Shown piece after piece: positions 10,871 to 22,800 of a stretch of DNA of 64,000 nucleotides. The notes beneath the pieces were generated by a model. It was not told where the DNA came from. It was given only the letters and a program-made list of their open reading frames with translations, and did not search any database. The stretch lies in the NCBI GenBank assembly GCA_023101885.1, contig JALPQD010000215.1, positions 1,860,001-1,924,000 of the forward strand, given 5' to 3'. A program made the position numbers and the translations under genes. Origin of the DNA: Typhlomys cinereus. Lineage: Eukaryota; Chordata; Mammalia; Rodentia; Platacanthomyidae. Numbering within the stretch: position 1 is the stretch's first letter; every line of letters begins with the position of its first letter.

Positions 10871-12248
10871 CCCTCACTCACACTGCAGACCCACCTGTAG
10901 GGACATGGCCAGGAAGGAAGGACCCACCGGAGTATCAGGAGAGCAAAGACACTGAGGTCACGGTGCAGGGTCACCCTGGGGGGCACAGCCAAGAGACTGC
11001 TGCAAGTTTCAGACCAGACTGGGTGTCATTGCGACAGAGAGGGACAGAGCGGGAGAGAGCGCAAAGCCAGCTTCCTATCCGCAGATGGCGAGCACTGCCT
11101 TCATCGCCGCCATCCTTATTACCATCGCCGTGGCTTTTCCTCCCAACAGCCCACGAAGGCAACTGTGCTTCCCTGTGGCCTCAGACTCCCTGGCCTCCGG
11201 GACGTGGCCTCCATCTGAGCACAGCCCCGAGGGGACCTGGTGTCCACCTGACCTCTCTAAGCTGCAGGACTTGGATGCGTCACCGACCCTCAGAGGCCCA
11301 GCTGTTCCCCTGGGAAACGAGAGTCCCCCGCCTACACCATCAGCCTGAAGAGGCATGAGAGGTGTCTTGCTTGATGGGCGCACACAGTAGGTGCTCCACA
11401 AAGGACATCAGTTATGATCCGCGATTAGCTATCATGTGCAGCACAGTGGAGGTGGGGACATGCTACTTCCCATCGCCAGACCCCAGAGGTGCTCCCTGCT
11501 CAGCGTCCCCCAACCAGGGAGCGGGTGAGAGAACTCGGGTTCCTACGACCATATTCCCACCCAAGCTTCCCACCTGGTTGTTTCCTGCAGCATCCGGTCT
11601 CACTTCTGCCCAACTAGGGAAACCTAGCTGATGTTCAAGTGATCGTTCTCAGACTTAATTACTATCCTCCTGGCCTCAGGCTAGCCTCGAAGTTGCAGAG
11701 GACAGAAAGAGCAGGGCAGAGGTGAGGGGCAGGTATGGGGCCTAATCCAGTGGAATTCCTAGTAGAACTCAGCTGTGATCCCAGAAGTATGGGATCAAGC
11801 ATACCAGACACCCAGCCAGTTACCCAAGAAAGTGAGGGTTCCGGGCTAGCCCCCTTTTCCTAGGTTTCTTTTCCTCTCCCCATCCCCATCCTCTACCAAA
11901 GATTCCTGTCCTATCCTGTCACAGAAAGATGGGGGGGGGGGCAGAACAGCTGCTGCAGCTGGCATCTGGCCTGTGGCCTTAGCATAGAAATGGACAGATG
12001 GACACTTTCAGATTAGAAAACCAAGGCTAGATAGCTCATGAGTGAACATTTATGTGTGCGAGTGTGATGTGTGCGCACATGCGTGCTTGTACAGAGAAAG
12101 GTAAGGGGCTTGGACAGAGACCTGGGTTCAACCCCTGTTGGGGCTCTTGGAAGGCCCCGCCTCCTTAACCTGGGCTTGCAGGGAGGGAGTCGGAGGGCAA
12201 CGCTTAAAGCCCACCTGAGAAGTGGCCTCAGGGTCACTTTTCCTTGTC
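10871..12248. other. Non-coding stretch
   Basis: No exon is recognised. A MIR 3' end lies near 11,375-11,410 (CACAGTAGGTGCTC), and an 11-base G run at 11,931-11,941. Confidence 0.5.
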
Positions 12249-12450
12249 TGTTTAAGACAGGAGTCCATGTAGCCCAGGCTGGCCTCGGTCTTTGTGTAGT
12301 CGAGGATGATCCTGCACACTTACCCCTCCTGCCTCTGCCCCCTGGATGCCGGGATTGCTGGCAGGTTCCACTGCCGAGGCCTGAACCAGGGCCCTGCGCC
12401 TGCCCCGCAAGCGCTCCACCCCTTGAGCTGTGTCCGCAGCCCCACGTCAT
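12249..12450 (-). repeat. B4 (ID-B1 fusion) SINE
   Basis: Read on the minus strand, an ID-like head (ACACAGCTCAAGGGGTGGAG, AGGGCCCTGGTTCAGG) runs into a B1 body (ATCCCGGCATCC, GCAGAGGCAGGAGG, GCCTGGGCTACATGG). This arrangement defines B4 and is confined to the mouse-related rodent clade. Confidence 0.8.
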
Positions 12451-12514
12451 TGACTCTTCAACAAGGGCTCCCGAGGGTCTCCTTGGCTCACGGCAGGCTG
12501 ATGGGATCAGGTGC

Positions 12515-12532
12515 TGGCCACCAGGTGGCTGT
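12515..12532 (+). promoter_or_regulatory. CTCF-like motif
   Basis: TGGCCACCAGGTGGCTGT matches the extended CTCF motif TGGCCACCAGGTGGCGCT at all but one or two positions. Confidence 0.45.
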
Positions 12533-12654
12533 GCAGGTTGACGCCCAGCAAGGGGGGAGGCAGTCAGCGCTCACTCCTGGGCCCACCCTCTCCTAACCAC
12601 AGCCCTGTGTCCCACACTCAAGGGTGGGCTGCAGGCACCGCCGAGCTGTGGCTC

Positions 12655-12835
12655 TCTCATCCACCACATGCTAAGCCCCTACTGTGTGCCACAGGCTCCT
12701 TTGTACCAGATTCTCACAACAGCCCTGAAAGCCCCGCTATCTCGGTTTACACGTGGGGAAACTGAGGCATGACTAGGTCAGTAAGTGGTAAGCTAAGAAC
12801 TCAAATCTAGCCTGCTTCCAAACTGCCCACACCCA
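12655..12835 (-). repeat. MIR SINE, nearly full length
   Basis: The copy runs through GCCCCTACTGTGTGCC, TTCTCACAACAGCCCTG, GTGGGGAAACTGAGGCA, AGTAAGTGG and AACTCAAATCTAG. This is the complete reverse-complement order of MIR. Confidence 0.75.
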
Positions 12836-15800
12836 TCTCATCGCAGGACCTTTCCTCGTGGATACTGTCAAAGCTCCAGTCAGTGAGCAGGTTCAGCTCC
12901 CACGATTCAAACGATGACTGCACTCCGACTTGCCGGTGATGATAGGAAAGATACGTAAGTTCTCTGGGCCTTGCTTTTCCCATCTGAGAAGTGGGGGGCT
13001 AGGAGGATCTATTTTTTGGCTATCAAACAATGGGATGAGTTTCTGTGATGTTCTTAGAACCGTGGCATAGGTATCATTTAAATGCTGTTAGATTTGGGGG
13101 AAATGATTCAAGGACTGTGTCCTACTAGAGGTGAGGGGCAGCGCTACAACTTGAACCCTGGATGCAGGACTCCCTGCCCAGTGCTCATCCCTAACCATCA
13201 ATGTGTCAGAAGTCACAGGACTTATCCAGCTCTGGCTCTGGAGAGGAAGGAAAGACTGAGGATCACACAGGATACAATGGGGATTCCTAAGGGGGAGCAC
13301 TAAGGGGGAGCACCACGGGAGCCAGATCGCTAGACTCTCTCCAGCCTTCTGCAAAACCCCCGGGTGCTGACCTTTCCCCCTTCTGCTTGTCCCACCCCAG
13401 CACTGGAACTCCCCCTAGACCTGTGGGCACCCCCTGGGCAGCCCGGTCCTGAAGCAGCTCCTGTTGGTGCCCAGCAGCCCAGTGCCCCTGGGTTACAGCA
13501 GGCAGGGAACCCCAAGGGACACCCAGCACCCAAGATAGGGGGTTCAGGGAGGGGGTTCTGTCCCCCCACTCCTCTTCCACAGGACCCACAGGCAGGAATC
13601 CCGCCCACAGCATGTCCCACCCAACACACTCCACCACCTGCCCGAGAGGACCCGGTGCCCTCACTCATCAGCCGGCCACCTGTCCCAGGGACAGCGACGG
13701 GTCAGCAGGCTGTGCCCAGAAGCCCAGCACGGCTGGGACGCGGAGAAGGTGGGAGCCCCGGCCACCAGCTGCAGAGACGCCGTCCGTGGCGAATCCCCCA
13801 CACAACAGCTCTTCTGCGCCCACAGGGAACAAGGACTGAGCGCGGGTCCAGGTGGGAAACAAGGGTGCCCCCACACGCCACACACTCTAAAGGGCTGCAG
13901 ACAGTGGCGGCCTCTGAGGTGTGGGGGGGGCAGGATCTGGGCCCTTTCCGCTCTCATGTGGCGAGCCGGTATCAGCGCCCTGCTTGAAGACAGTTCTGCA
14001 TCCGCACGTGCCCTTGTGCGGACACCCCATCCACCCACGACCAGTGCACCCGAGTGCTCGGTCTGCAGCACATCGCAGCCGAGAGCCAGAAGAGGGTCTC
14101 GACACCCCAACAGGGCGATGCTGGAGCCATGGGGGGCACAGGTAGCTGGAAAGAGAAATGGGAATGTTCCACTCTGGGCCCAGGGGTCCGCATCCACCTG
14201 GGGACTTTGAGAAGCAACAGCAGCCACCCTGAAAGCTGGCAGACCCCAACTCCAGTCTTACCAACTCACAGTGGAGCCACTCTGGGCTACAGCCCAGCAT
14301 GAGTGCCAGGATGGACGGGAGGCCCGGCTGCCCGTGTCGTCCCCCCACTCTCCCCACTCTGACACACTGGGGTCCTGGTTCCCAGATGCCCCTCCTCCTG
14401 TCTCCCCCGGGGTCTCTCAGAGTCTGCAGCTGCTCTGCAGGCCCACGTGGTCCCCTGGAGAGTTCCCCTGAGTCCTGCCCATGGCGTCACCTTGGCTCAG
14501 GACCCCGCCCCCAAGGCAGAGGCCAGAACTGGCCGGCAGCAGGTGGGCGACCGGCACGTGCCGGGAGCAGCAAACAGCCGCCATCTCCCCGCGTCATTCC
14601 CTCCGTCTCCCCACAATCCCCCATCTCCTTACAGAGAGAGAAACTGAGGCTCAGAGCCTGATCTCCCCACACACGCACAACAGGGCAGGGAGCTGGGGGG
14701 ATGGGCACTTCCATTCCAAAGTCAAGAGCTTCTCAGGCAGCCGTGAAGGGCCGCAGCGGGACTCGCCCCCACATTTCCTGGACAGAACCCCCAGAGGCCA
14801 GGTCTGTCTCCACTAGTCTCAGAGTCTGGTGACGGGGGTCTTACTCACTCGCCTAGGAGCAAGCTGGGTGTAGATCCAGCTTCCAGAGTCCTGGTGCAGT
14901 GGGGGAGGGGCGGTTAGAGCCTGTGTGATGAAGCTCTGACCAGCAAAGCTGCCCAGCAAGAAGTGGGTGGGGATGGGCTCTGCCTGACCCCTGCGTGCCC
15001 CCAGGCACAGCCCGGGACTTCCTCGGCTCTGGTCTGCCAGGTCTGGCCAACCCTCCCAAGAGAATTTAGACCCAGGGCCCCCAAGTCACCAGCATCTCTC
15101 CTCCCAGGATGAGTCATCACTGGAGAGTCCCCTCCTCCGTCCTGGAGGTCCAGCTTTGGGTCTGGGGAAGATCCACCTGACCCCCTGACTTTACTCACTG
15201 CCCACAAGGACAAAGACTGGCCCTCAGGTAAGGTCCAGGGAGGGTGTGGGACTAGCCAGGGTCACTTAGTAAATTGGAAAGCAGGAAGGAAACGGACTGC
15301 CCTTCTCCCTCACTCTTGCCCTGGATGATGATAGTCAAAAACTGGGCTGCTTGGGCTGGACCCCAGTGTGGACGCCGGGCAAGTAGGAGGACGGTTTGTG
15401 GAACCTTCTAGAAGCCCTCAGCCGTAGGTCCCAGCAGCCCTGCGGGCCTATTTACACAGGCGACCCTGCCACAGCTCTACCTCCGGGCTCAGAGCAAGGC
15501 CTGGTCCCCCTTCTTAGATGGGCAAACCGCCGGGATAGGAACAGCTCTGCGGTGGATCTAAGACACAGCACCTTGCTTCCCACTGTGGAAGGCCTGCCTG
15601 AGGCCCCTCCCTCAAGCACGCCCCCTTCCCGTCCCCGGGGACAGCCTCTTGCAAGGAGTCTCCCCAGAATTCAGCAAGCCTCCGTTCAAGAAGACCAGCC
15701 TTTCCCACAACATAGAGAGCAAGCCAAGCCCAGAACACCCCCAGTGCCTCCGCCCTCAGACTGGGGCTCCCGGGAGAGGAAGCCCTGCCCCTCAGACTGG

Positions 15801-16431
15801 GGACTCCCTTCAGACTAGGAAGCCACAGTGGGACACCCACCTCTTGCCTGGGCCCTCCCTGCACACAGGCCCCACCCTGTGGGAGCACATCACACCCAGC
15901 CCCTCCTCCCCCCAACTCCTAACTGGTGCGCCTCCAGGCTAGGCCAGTACCAGGCAAGTGGCCCCCCCTCTCCAGGCCCTGTCCATGAATCCCACCTCTG
16001 TTGGGCACCACAGACCCCCCTTTCTCCTTCCCAAACAAATGTGGTCTTGAGCAGGACCCTGTGCACAAGGCCAGATCTATTCCCGGCCCAGCGTGGCTGC
16101 CAGTGGGGTGGGCAGTCAGGCCGGGGAGACAGCTGTGTCTTCCACAGCCCCTGGAGGGTCAGCCTGAGAGAACCCTGGCACCACAGCCCACTCCCCAGCG
16201 TGACCCCCAGCAGCCTCATCTCAAAACCTCTCCTCCTTTCTCCTCCCCCGGCACCATGTGGGCAGGAAGCCCTGAGCCTTGCTCAACCCCACACAGAGCC
16301 TGGTGAGAGCCGCCCAGACCTCAGCATGGGCAGACACGAGGACCCGGGGTGGGCGGGCCGCGGTGGCCGTGGGAGAGGACTCAGACGGGAAAGTGCCCGG
16401 AATACAGTAGGTGCTCAATTAAACTAATCTC
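12836..16431. other. Non-coding GC-rich stretch
   Basis: No exon is recognised in 3.6 kb. A MIR tail lies at about 14,625-14,665 (minus) and a MIR 3' end at about 16,395-16,425 (AGTAGGTGCTCAATTAA). The longer open frames (for example 13,364-13,987 plus, proline-rich) have no recognisable domain and reflect high GC. Confidence 0.5.
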
Positions 16432-16590
16432 AGTCTCTCTCTCTCTCTCTCTCTCCTCTTCCTGTCTCTCTTCCTCACTCTCCCTCCCTCTCTCCCTCCT
16501 GTTCCTCCTCTTTCTCTCTTCTTTCCTTCTTTCTTATCTCCCCTCCTTCTCTCTCCTTCCCTGTCTCTCTCCCCCTTCCAGCACAGAGCA
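16432..16590. repeat. (CT)n polypyrimidine tract
   Basis: A CT run, then CTCC/CTTT variants, almost purely pyrimidine on the plus strand. Confidence 0.95.
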
Positions 16591-17302
16591 GCTCACAGAC
16601 TCTCCGCAGCCTGGGAATTAGGGAGTGTCCAAAGTCAAACCTGTAAATGACTGTTCTAAGCCTCTAGAAGCCCACGAGGGACCCCCATTCCATGGTCACA
16701 GGGGCTGAGGCACAGAGTAATTCGGACATTTGCCTAGGGTCCCCGGCTGAGGAGCAGTTTCGCCATCGTGTTTCCACGGTTCTGACTGCCACACACCCTT
16801 CCTTGTCCTCAGGGCCCTGGCCTTGGCACTCGGGGTCAAGACTAAGGTCTGCCCCACGCACAAGCGCTCGGCAAGATGCTGGGGTGCCCAGAGACTCAAT
16901 GGCCACATCTGCCCGGGGCCCCTACACCTGCCTGGGGCCCCCACACCTGTCTGGGCCTCCTTCCAGCTGTGCTGTCCCAGGCTTCCGCAGACCCAGAGCC
17001 CACACTCACCACTCATCGGAGTGGACCAGGAGACAGGGAGCAGAGACCGCAGGGTGCCCAGCTGGCAAGGAAGCCAACGCTGCACAGCCCATGCGGAGGA
17101 GCTGGGGGATCACAAGTTCAAGGTCATCCTCAGCTGCCCAGTGAGCCCGGCTTCAAACACATTCAAAACAGCACAGCAAGGAGGCCAGAGCCGCAGACAG
17201 GGTGGTCAGGGAAGGCTTCACGGGAGAGGCGACACTGGAGCAAGGAACCAGGAGCAGCAATGACCACTAAAGAAAGAGCAACTCTGGAATAAGGAACGGC
17301 CA
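16591..17302. other. Non-coding stretch with MIR and B1 fragments
   Basis: A minus-strand MIR relic lies at about 16,675-16,765, and a B1-like fragment at about 17,100-17,172 (GATCACAAGTTCAAGGTCATC). Nothing else is recognised. Confidence 0.5.
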
Positions 17303-17440
17303 CTCTGTGTGTGCGTGTGTGTGTGGGGTGTATATGTGTCTGTGTGTGTGTGTGTGTGTGTATGTGTGTGTGCGCGTGTGTGTGGGGTGTGTATATGTAT
17401 GTATGTATGTGTGTGTGCGTGTGTGTGTGTGTGTGTGTGA
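17303..17440. repeat. (TG)n microsatellite, compound
   Basis: Two TG runs with a duplicated TGTGGGGTGTATATGTaTgT-like joint. Open frames across it are repeat artefacts. Confidence 0.95.
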
Positions 17441-19295
17441 TGCCCACACAGGCATGCACATGCCCTCCCCATGGCAGGAACCCCAGAGTTGGTGGGAAAT
17501 ACCTGGGGCATCGCAGGTGCTGGACACCTTGGCTCCTGGTGCAGCATCCAGTGTATTCTGTCTCTGCCACCTTCAGGAACCTTCTTCTGCTCCTCCGCCT
17601 CCCGTTTGCAGATAAGCAAACCAAGGCTCCCTCGAGATCCCCACAGTGGCAACCTGGGGACACCGTGTGGCATCTGACGGTCCCCAGCCCCAGGCCTGCT
17701 AGTCCGTGGAGTCACACCCCTAAGGAGCAGGTACCACACCCCCCTGCCCACCTACGCCAGCTCCGACTCTGAGACACTCATGTGGTCTAGTACACCAAGG
17801 TGTGTCTGGGTCTGCTGGATCAAACTTGTATCATTTGGGGTCATGCAGGACAGCCCCCACCACCCCCCAGACCCTATCCCCAGGCTGATCTGAAATGTAA
17901 AGACTGGCGGGGGGGGCCTCACCACGAGTTTACGCTTGGGAGCCTTCGATCCCTGTTGTCAAGATGTCAGGAACTGAACTGTGGGTCTTGTCATACCGAA
18001 GTTGGTCACCTCGCCCGCTATTCCTCAAGTGCCCCTAATGTGTCCACCTTTCACCGCCTGGCCCGACTGTCCCTGTGGTGTGGACAAGTGAACAGGACAT
18101 GTATCCCCTGAGTTGGCCGCCTGCCTCCCGGGCAACCCCTGGCTGGGTTGACTGGCTGGCTCAGACCACAGAAGCCTGGGGCAGCCGCCTGCCTAGTGTC
18201 TGCGCGTTCACGATTAAACGGCTTCAGGGGTCGAGGGCTTTTAGTCTCGCTCGCAAGTTCCTGTTAGAGTTCTTGGTCCAGCAAGAAAGCATATAGCGAC
18301 ACCAGGGGCGAAGGAACTGGCCAAACTACATTCACGAGACTGCTGAGCGAGGAGCAAACCTCACTCGCCAGGCAGCAGGTCTGTCCAAGGACTCCAAAGA
18401 ATGTCAACTCCTGAATCAGCCCCCCCAATCCCACCTGCCCAGGGACTAGCTCCACCCACCATGGGCGGGACCTTCCTTGTCAATCAGACAATCTCCTGCA
18501 GGCTTGCTCAGGGCTTCACTACTAATTCTTTACAAATGTGCCCAGAGCTTGAGTCTTCCATTGTTGAGCTGACACCTGTAGCTACTATCACAAACCCCAA
18601 AAAAAGAAGTCAGGAAGACAGGGACTGGGGCGCCATCTGGGGGAAAGGACGCCCTGGTTGGGATGTGTGTACAGGCTTCCCATGGGCATGAAGAAGACGG
18701 CCAGAGCGACACCTACGGAGAGCGAGACGGGCCAGAAGCACCTAGGTATTGCGCGTCCTGCCCAAACGCAGCAGCCTGTGAGGCAGGTCCTCGCCGCCAC
18801 AGCACAGAGAGGGAAACCGCGGCCCAGGGTCTCCGGATCCAAACCCAGAAGGGACAGCTGCCTTCCCAGATGCTTCGCTCTTTCTAGAGAATTCCTGAGC
18901 ACAGAGGGCCTGCACAGTCTGGACAGGGACAGGCAGACCACCCAGGGAAGGAGCTGGTCTGAGAGCTGGGTGATCTTCCTCTCTCTGGTACCTCAAAAGC
19001 GGGCATCCACCCAAGAGGCTTGCACTGGGTCATCAGGTCCCCAGCATTGAGGGGCCAGATAGAGTTGTGGGTGATCAGAGGCCCCAAGGAGGGAGGCCCA
19101 GGCAGGATCATGTGGACACCTCAAAACCAGACGGAAGGCTTTGGAGGAGGGACAGACAGCTCAGACCCACCCACGCTCCACATACGAACACCCACTTCAG
19201 CTCATGACAGCCCCCCCAGTTCCCAAGCCCCCTTCCTGCCGCCCCTCCACTCTGCACTCTCGCCACACAAGCCCCTTCCGAGGACCGCCACGACT
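17441..19295. other. Non-coding stretch
   Basis: No exon is recognised. The 18,200-18,600 part is less GC-rich and carries a CGATTAAACGG / CTTGTCAATCAGAC segment that could be an old LTR relic, but I could not place it. Confidence 0.4.
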
Positions 19296-19510
19296 TGGCA
19301 CGCTCAGCCTTCCACGTGGAGACCACCGCACCTTAGAGACGGCTTCTCTCTCTGCTTAGCAACCAACAACACGGGGCCCAGCCAGCCAGCCTCCTCTGTC
19401 TCCTCCTCTCTCTCCATGGAGACCTCAACATCACAGCAACCACCATCACTCAGCACCCGCCTGCTCGCCCGGGCAACAGCTCTCTCCACGTGGACACCAA
19501 CAACACAGGC
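19296..19510. repeat. Degenerate repeat built on a CACGTGGA-type word
   Basis: TTCCACGTGGAGACC (about 19,310), CTCCATGGAGACC (about 19,411) and CTCCACGTGGACACC (about 19,484) recur at intervals of about 100 and 75 bp. Each is associated with GCAACCA/CAACAACAC words. Two copies contain a CACGTG E-box. Confidence 0.4.
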
Positions 19511-19577
19511 GTGAGGACGGCAACAGCCTCGGCCTCCTCTCCTGGGCAGCCAGCAGCCCCAGCCAGGCCAGAACCCA

Positions 19578-19622
19578 GCCTGCGCCTGCCGCCTGCGCCT
19601 GCCGCCTGCCGCCTGCCTGCCT
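19578..19622. repeat. CTGCGC/CTGCCG hexamer array
   Basis: About seven tandem variants of a CTGCSS hexamer within 45 bp. Confidence 0.75.
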
Positions 19623-20229
19623 GTGGCCTCCTGCTCTCCCTACCACCTCCAAAATGCAATGACACGGACCAGGCCCGGCTCCCTACTGCTGGCATTCCCC
19701 TGCCCCCACCCGACACCCACCCCCCTCCGTCCACCCCACTCGTCAGCAGAAAGCCCCTTTGGGAGCCAGGAGAGGCTGTGTTCTCCCAGGCCATCGCTGG
19801 AGGCCAGCCCCCTGCCCCCCAGGAGGGGAAGGTATTCCCAGCTCACGAGCCCAGCTCAGAAACATTCTGAATTGGAGAGAGGGGCAGGGGCTGAAGGCTT
19901 CCTCCTCTCCCTCCCTCGGGACCTGCCCCAGCCCCCCATCAGGGCTGTGACATTCTGCCTGGCAACCTCAGAGGCCTGTGGGAAAGGGGAGCTGGGGAGA
20001 GGCAGGGTGGGGGTGCTCACAGCCCCGGGCCAGGTGGGAGGCTTTGCAAGGCCAGGTCACGTGAGCTACACCACACACAGTCTGAAGGACCCTGTGCTTA
20101 CCAGCAGCTGCGGAAAAAGCAGCCTCTGCAGCCAGAGGGGCTTGGGGTCTTGGGTCTCGGGTCCCCTGGGCAGCCGCAGCCCAGGCACAGGAGCTGAGGA
20201 GGTACCGGCCCGGCCGGCGGCAACAGCCG
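19623..20229. other. Non-coding stretch
   Basis: GC-rich. No exon or repeat is recognised. Confidence 0.5.
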
Positions 20230-20261
20230 TAGCTCCTCACCCAAGTCCTCTCTCTGCCAGG

Positions 20262-20345
20262 AGGCGAGGGGGAGAAAGGAAGGGAGGGAGAGGAGAAGAG
20301 GAAGAGAGGGAGGGGGACAGCAGGAGGGAGGGAGGAGGGAAAGTG
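20262..20345. repeat. Purine-rich tract
   Basis: GGGAGAAAGGA-type words, almost purely purine on the plus strand. Confidence 0.9.
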
Positions 20346-20370
20346 CTGAAGTCTTGAAGGGTACACTCAC

Positions 20371-20390
20371 TTCTTTCTTAGGTTTCCCAT
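20371..20390 (-). other. Possible short start exon on the minus strand (speculative)
   Basis: On the minus strand, an ATG in very good Kozak context (GTTGCCATGG, A of ATG at 20,390) opens MGNLRK and after 20 nt meets a GTGAGTG donor (GT at 20,369-20,370). The Met-Gly start would suit N-myristoylation. No upstream exon, TATA box or known protein with this start is recognised. The ATG context is equally well explained by the overlapping RFX X-box. Confidence 0.1.
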
Positions 20391-20396
20391 GGCAAC
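20382..20396. promoter_or_regulatory. RFX X-box
   Basis: GTTTCCCATGGCAAC is a two-half-site RFX motif (GTTTCC / GGCAAC) with a 3-bp spacer. It lies between two purine-rich tracts in DNA otherwise lacking recognisable elements. Confidence 0.55.
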
Positions 20397-20419
20397 AGCA
20401 TATACCACAAATGATATCA

Positions 20420-20461
20420 GTGTGAGAGAGAAGAGGCCAAGCAAGGGGAGGGGTGGAGGGA

Positions 20462-20504
<43 letters not shown>

Positions 20505-20935
20505 GCAGATGCGAGATGGAGGCGGTGGAGGCCGAGAGAGATGGGGAGAGGCTGAGAGATAGGGAGAGACAGAGACTGAGAGATAAAGGGAGACAGTGAC
20601 AGAGAGATGGGAAGAGAGATGAAGAGAGGGAGAAATAGGAGATAGAAAGAAAGAGGGCAGAGAGACAGGTAGATGAAGGGAGAGATGGAGACAGATCAAG
20701 AGGAAGATGGGGAGAGAGATGGAGGGAGAGAAACAGAGACAGCGAGAGATGAGGAAAGAGATGGAGAGAGACATGATGGAGAGAAAGTCAAAAACAGAAG
20801 ATGGATAGATGAAGAGAGAACAAGATAAGGCGAGAAAGAATGAGAGAGATGGAGAGATAGAGAGATGGAGAGATATAACTAGGTGCAGATGTAGCTGGAA
20901 AGACCGGAAGAGAAGCAGAAATAGAAAAAGACAGT
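20420..20935. repeat. GA-rich purine tract, about 500 bp
   Basis: A perfect (GA)n core at about 20,465-20,499 is followed by variants of GAGAGATGGAGAGAGA. The 273-residue minus-strand open frame covering it is Ser/Leu low-complexity and not a gene. Confidence 0.95.
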
Positions 20936-21934
20936 GCACCGGCAGGCAGGTATGCTTGGAGGGAGGGGCCTCAAGACAGCTGGTCCCTTGGGACAGGCCC
21001 AAGACTAGGTACTGGGGTTGGGGGGGACGCTCGACTTCTCTGGAGCTCTTGGGCAGGAGAGCAAAAAACCAGATGGGTGGATTTTCTGAAAACTCTTCCC
21101 ATCCCCACTCTCTCAACGGGTCGCTGCTAGACCCCCTGACCTGAAAGTACCGCTCAGACCAACTGGTTCGCAGCAGGTCAGGACACACACATCACACCCA
21201 CACGTGAGCACACACCCACACACTGCTGACCTCATCTCAAAATTCCCCTTCCGCCACGTCACCTTCCAGCTGGTCACCTGATGCACCTCCCTTCCCCTCA
21301 TCCGCTGGGGCAGGAAAGGAAGACCCCCTCCCACCAGCGTCTCTCTAACTCAGGACTCCACAGGGCTGGCACCCCACATGCCCAGCCAAGCTCTGCCCAC
21401 CTCCCCCTGTAAACTCAAGAGTTCCCGACCTCCATCTCTGCAGACACGCCGCAGACAGGGCCCGGCGGTGGCCAAGCCCAGCCTCCATGTGTATGTACAC
21501 GTGCGCGCACTCGAGCCCCTCTCCTGTCTGGCCCCACATCTCCACCAGCCCAGATGGCACCCCAGTCCCCCGCAGGCAGGGGCTCACACCTCGCCCCCTC
21601 AACAGTGCCATTCACAAACATATGTAGACCCACCCAATGCTGGCAGCCAGCGCCTGCAGAACACAAACACAGCGGCCCCTGCCCGTAGGCAGCCCCCTCC
21701 CCCACCCACAGACATTAAGTGTGAGCAAGGTCCGGGTTCCAGAACGGCCCTCAGCCGTAACAGAGGCCCACGCTGAGTGGCTTGGCCAGCGCTGATGGGC
21801 AGCCCCACGGGGCACTCACTAGACACACACCCACACGGCGCACCCAGATAGAACCAACACACCCACAGAGCCCGGACAGTGGGGAGCCCTGCACAGACTC
21901 CCTCCCCCACACAGAGCCCCACAGCTGTGCCAAC
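20936..21934. other. Non-coding stretch
   Basis: No exon or repeat family is recognised. It includes short CA-rich words at 21,184-21,225. Confidence 0.5.
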
Positions 21935-22092
21935 ATGCCTGGGAGAACTGCATAGACACATCGGCACATCCCCAGACACACACTGGGCCCCCTGCTGTGG
22001 ACTGCATAGACACATATCAGCACACCCCCAGACACACACTGGTCCCCCTGCTGAGGACTGCCTGCCCCCCTGCTGAGGACTGCCTGCACATG
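21935..22092 (+). repeat. Imperfect tandem repeat, unit about 60 bp
   Basis: ACTGCATAGACACAT...CCCCAGACACACACTGG...CCCCTGCTG recurs at about 21,949 and 22,002. It is followed by a short GCTGAGGACTGCCTGC doublet at about 22,051 and 22,073. Confidence 0.75.
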
Positions 22093-22369
22093 CAGCCTGC
22101 CAAATGCACCCAGACAAACACACCGCCATGCACGGGGACCGCAGAGTTGCACATGCTTGTGCATTCATGTTCCCAAGCCTGCCCACATAAGGAATGGGGG
22201 GCGCTTTGCACACGCGTCCACACCTGCTAGGACACTGCCTCGCCGGGACTGGTCACAGCCTCACTGTTCCCAGGGAACCTTGGTACACCCCTGGCCCACA
22301 ATCCCACCAGTCTGACTCTGTCCCCACCCCCCACCCCCACTCCCAATGGCTCTTCAGCCCGCGCACTGC

Positions 22370-22800
22370 TCGAGCCCAGCGCCCGTGAAATTGGCTGCGA
22401 GCGTCAGCGGCGGCTGCAAATTCTAAGCACAGGGAAGCAAGGCGGAGAGGAGAGCGTCGCCCGGCCGAGCTGGGGGCGGGCGGCGCGGGCGGGACGGACC
22501 GCCGCAGGATGCGGGATGCCGGATGCGGCAGGCGGCGGCTGTGGGGGACCCGTGGCGTCGCGATCCCGCTCGGACGCCAGCCCCCAGCCCCTGCCCGGGT
22601 TCGGCAGCAACGCCCACCGGATATACAGCTCGGAGCGCCGCCCTGCGCCTCCTCCAGGACGCCTGCCTGCTCTCCATTATCCGCCGCCTCTGCGCACGCA
22701 CGAACGCGCCCGCCCAGCCCTAGGAAGGGACCAGAGCTCTGTCCAAGGTGCTGGACCAAACCTCCAGAAGCCCATTCATCGGCCGCCGCCGGCCACCACT
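22370..22800. promoter_or_regulatory. CpG island, candidate promoter
   Basis: CpG density rises sharply over about 22.38-22.72 kb. GC boxes are present (GGGGGCGGGCGGCGCGGGCG near 22,471). A CCAAT box at 22,343-22,347 and an inverted one at 22,390-22,394 (ATTGG) lie 43 bp apart at the left edge, which suits plus-strand transcription starting near 22.43-22.47 kb. An RE1 motif lies at the right edge. No splice donor good enough to define a first exon was found on either strand. Promoter identity is inference. Confidence 0.6.
22735..22755 (-). promoter_or_regulatory. RE1/NRSE (REST binding) motif
   Basis: Read on the minus strand, the site has a left half CCAGCACC, a 2-bp spacer TT and a right half GGACAGAGC. 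It matches the 21-bp RE1 consensus at 17 of 21 positions, including every invariant base of AGCACC and GGACAG. It abuts a CpG island, the usual place for RE1 in genes silenced outside neurons by REST/NRSF. Confidence 0.7.

Noticed and set aside
13364..13987. 207-codon proline-rich open frame
   Set aside because: GC-driven, open on several frames, with no domain, signal peptide or splice context.
20367..21188. 273-codon open frame on the minus strand
   Set aside because: Translation of the GA/CT tract into Ser-Leu repeats. No domain.
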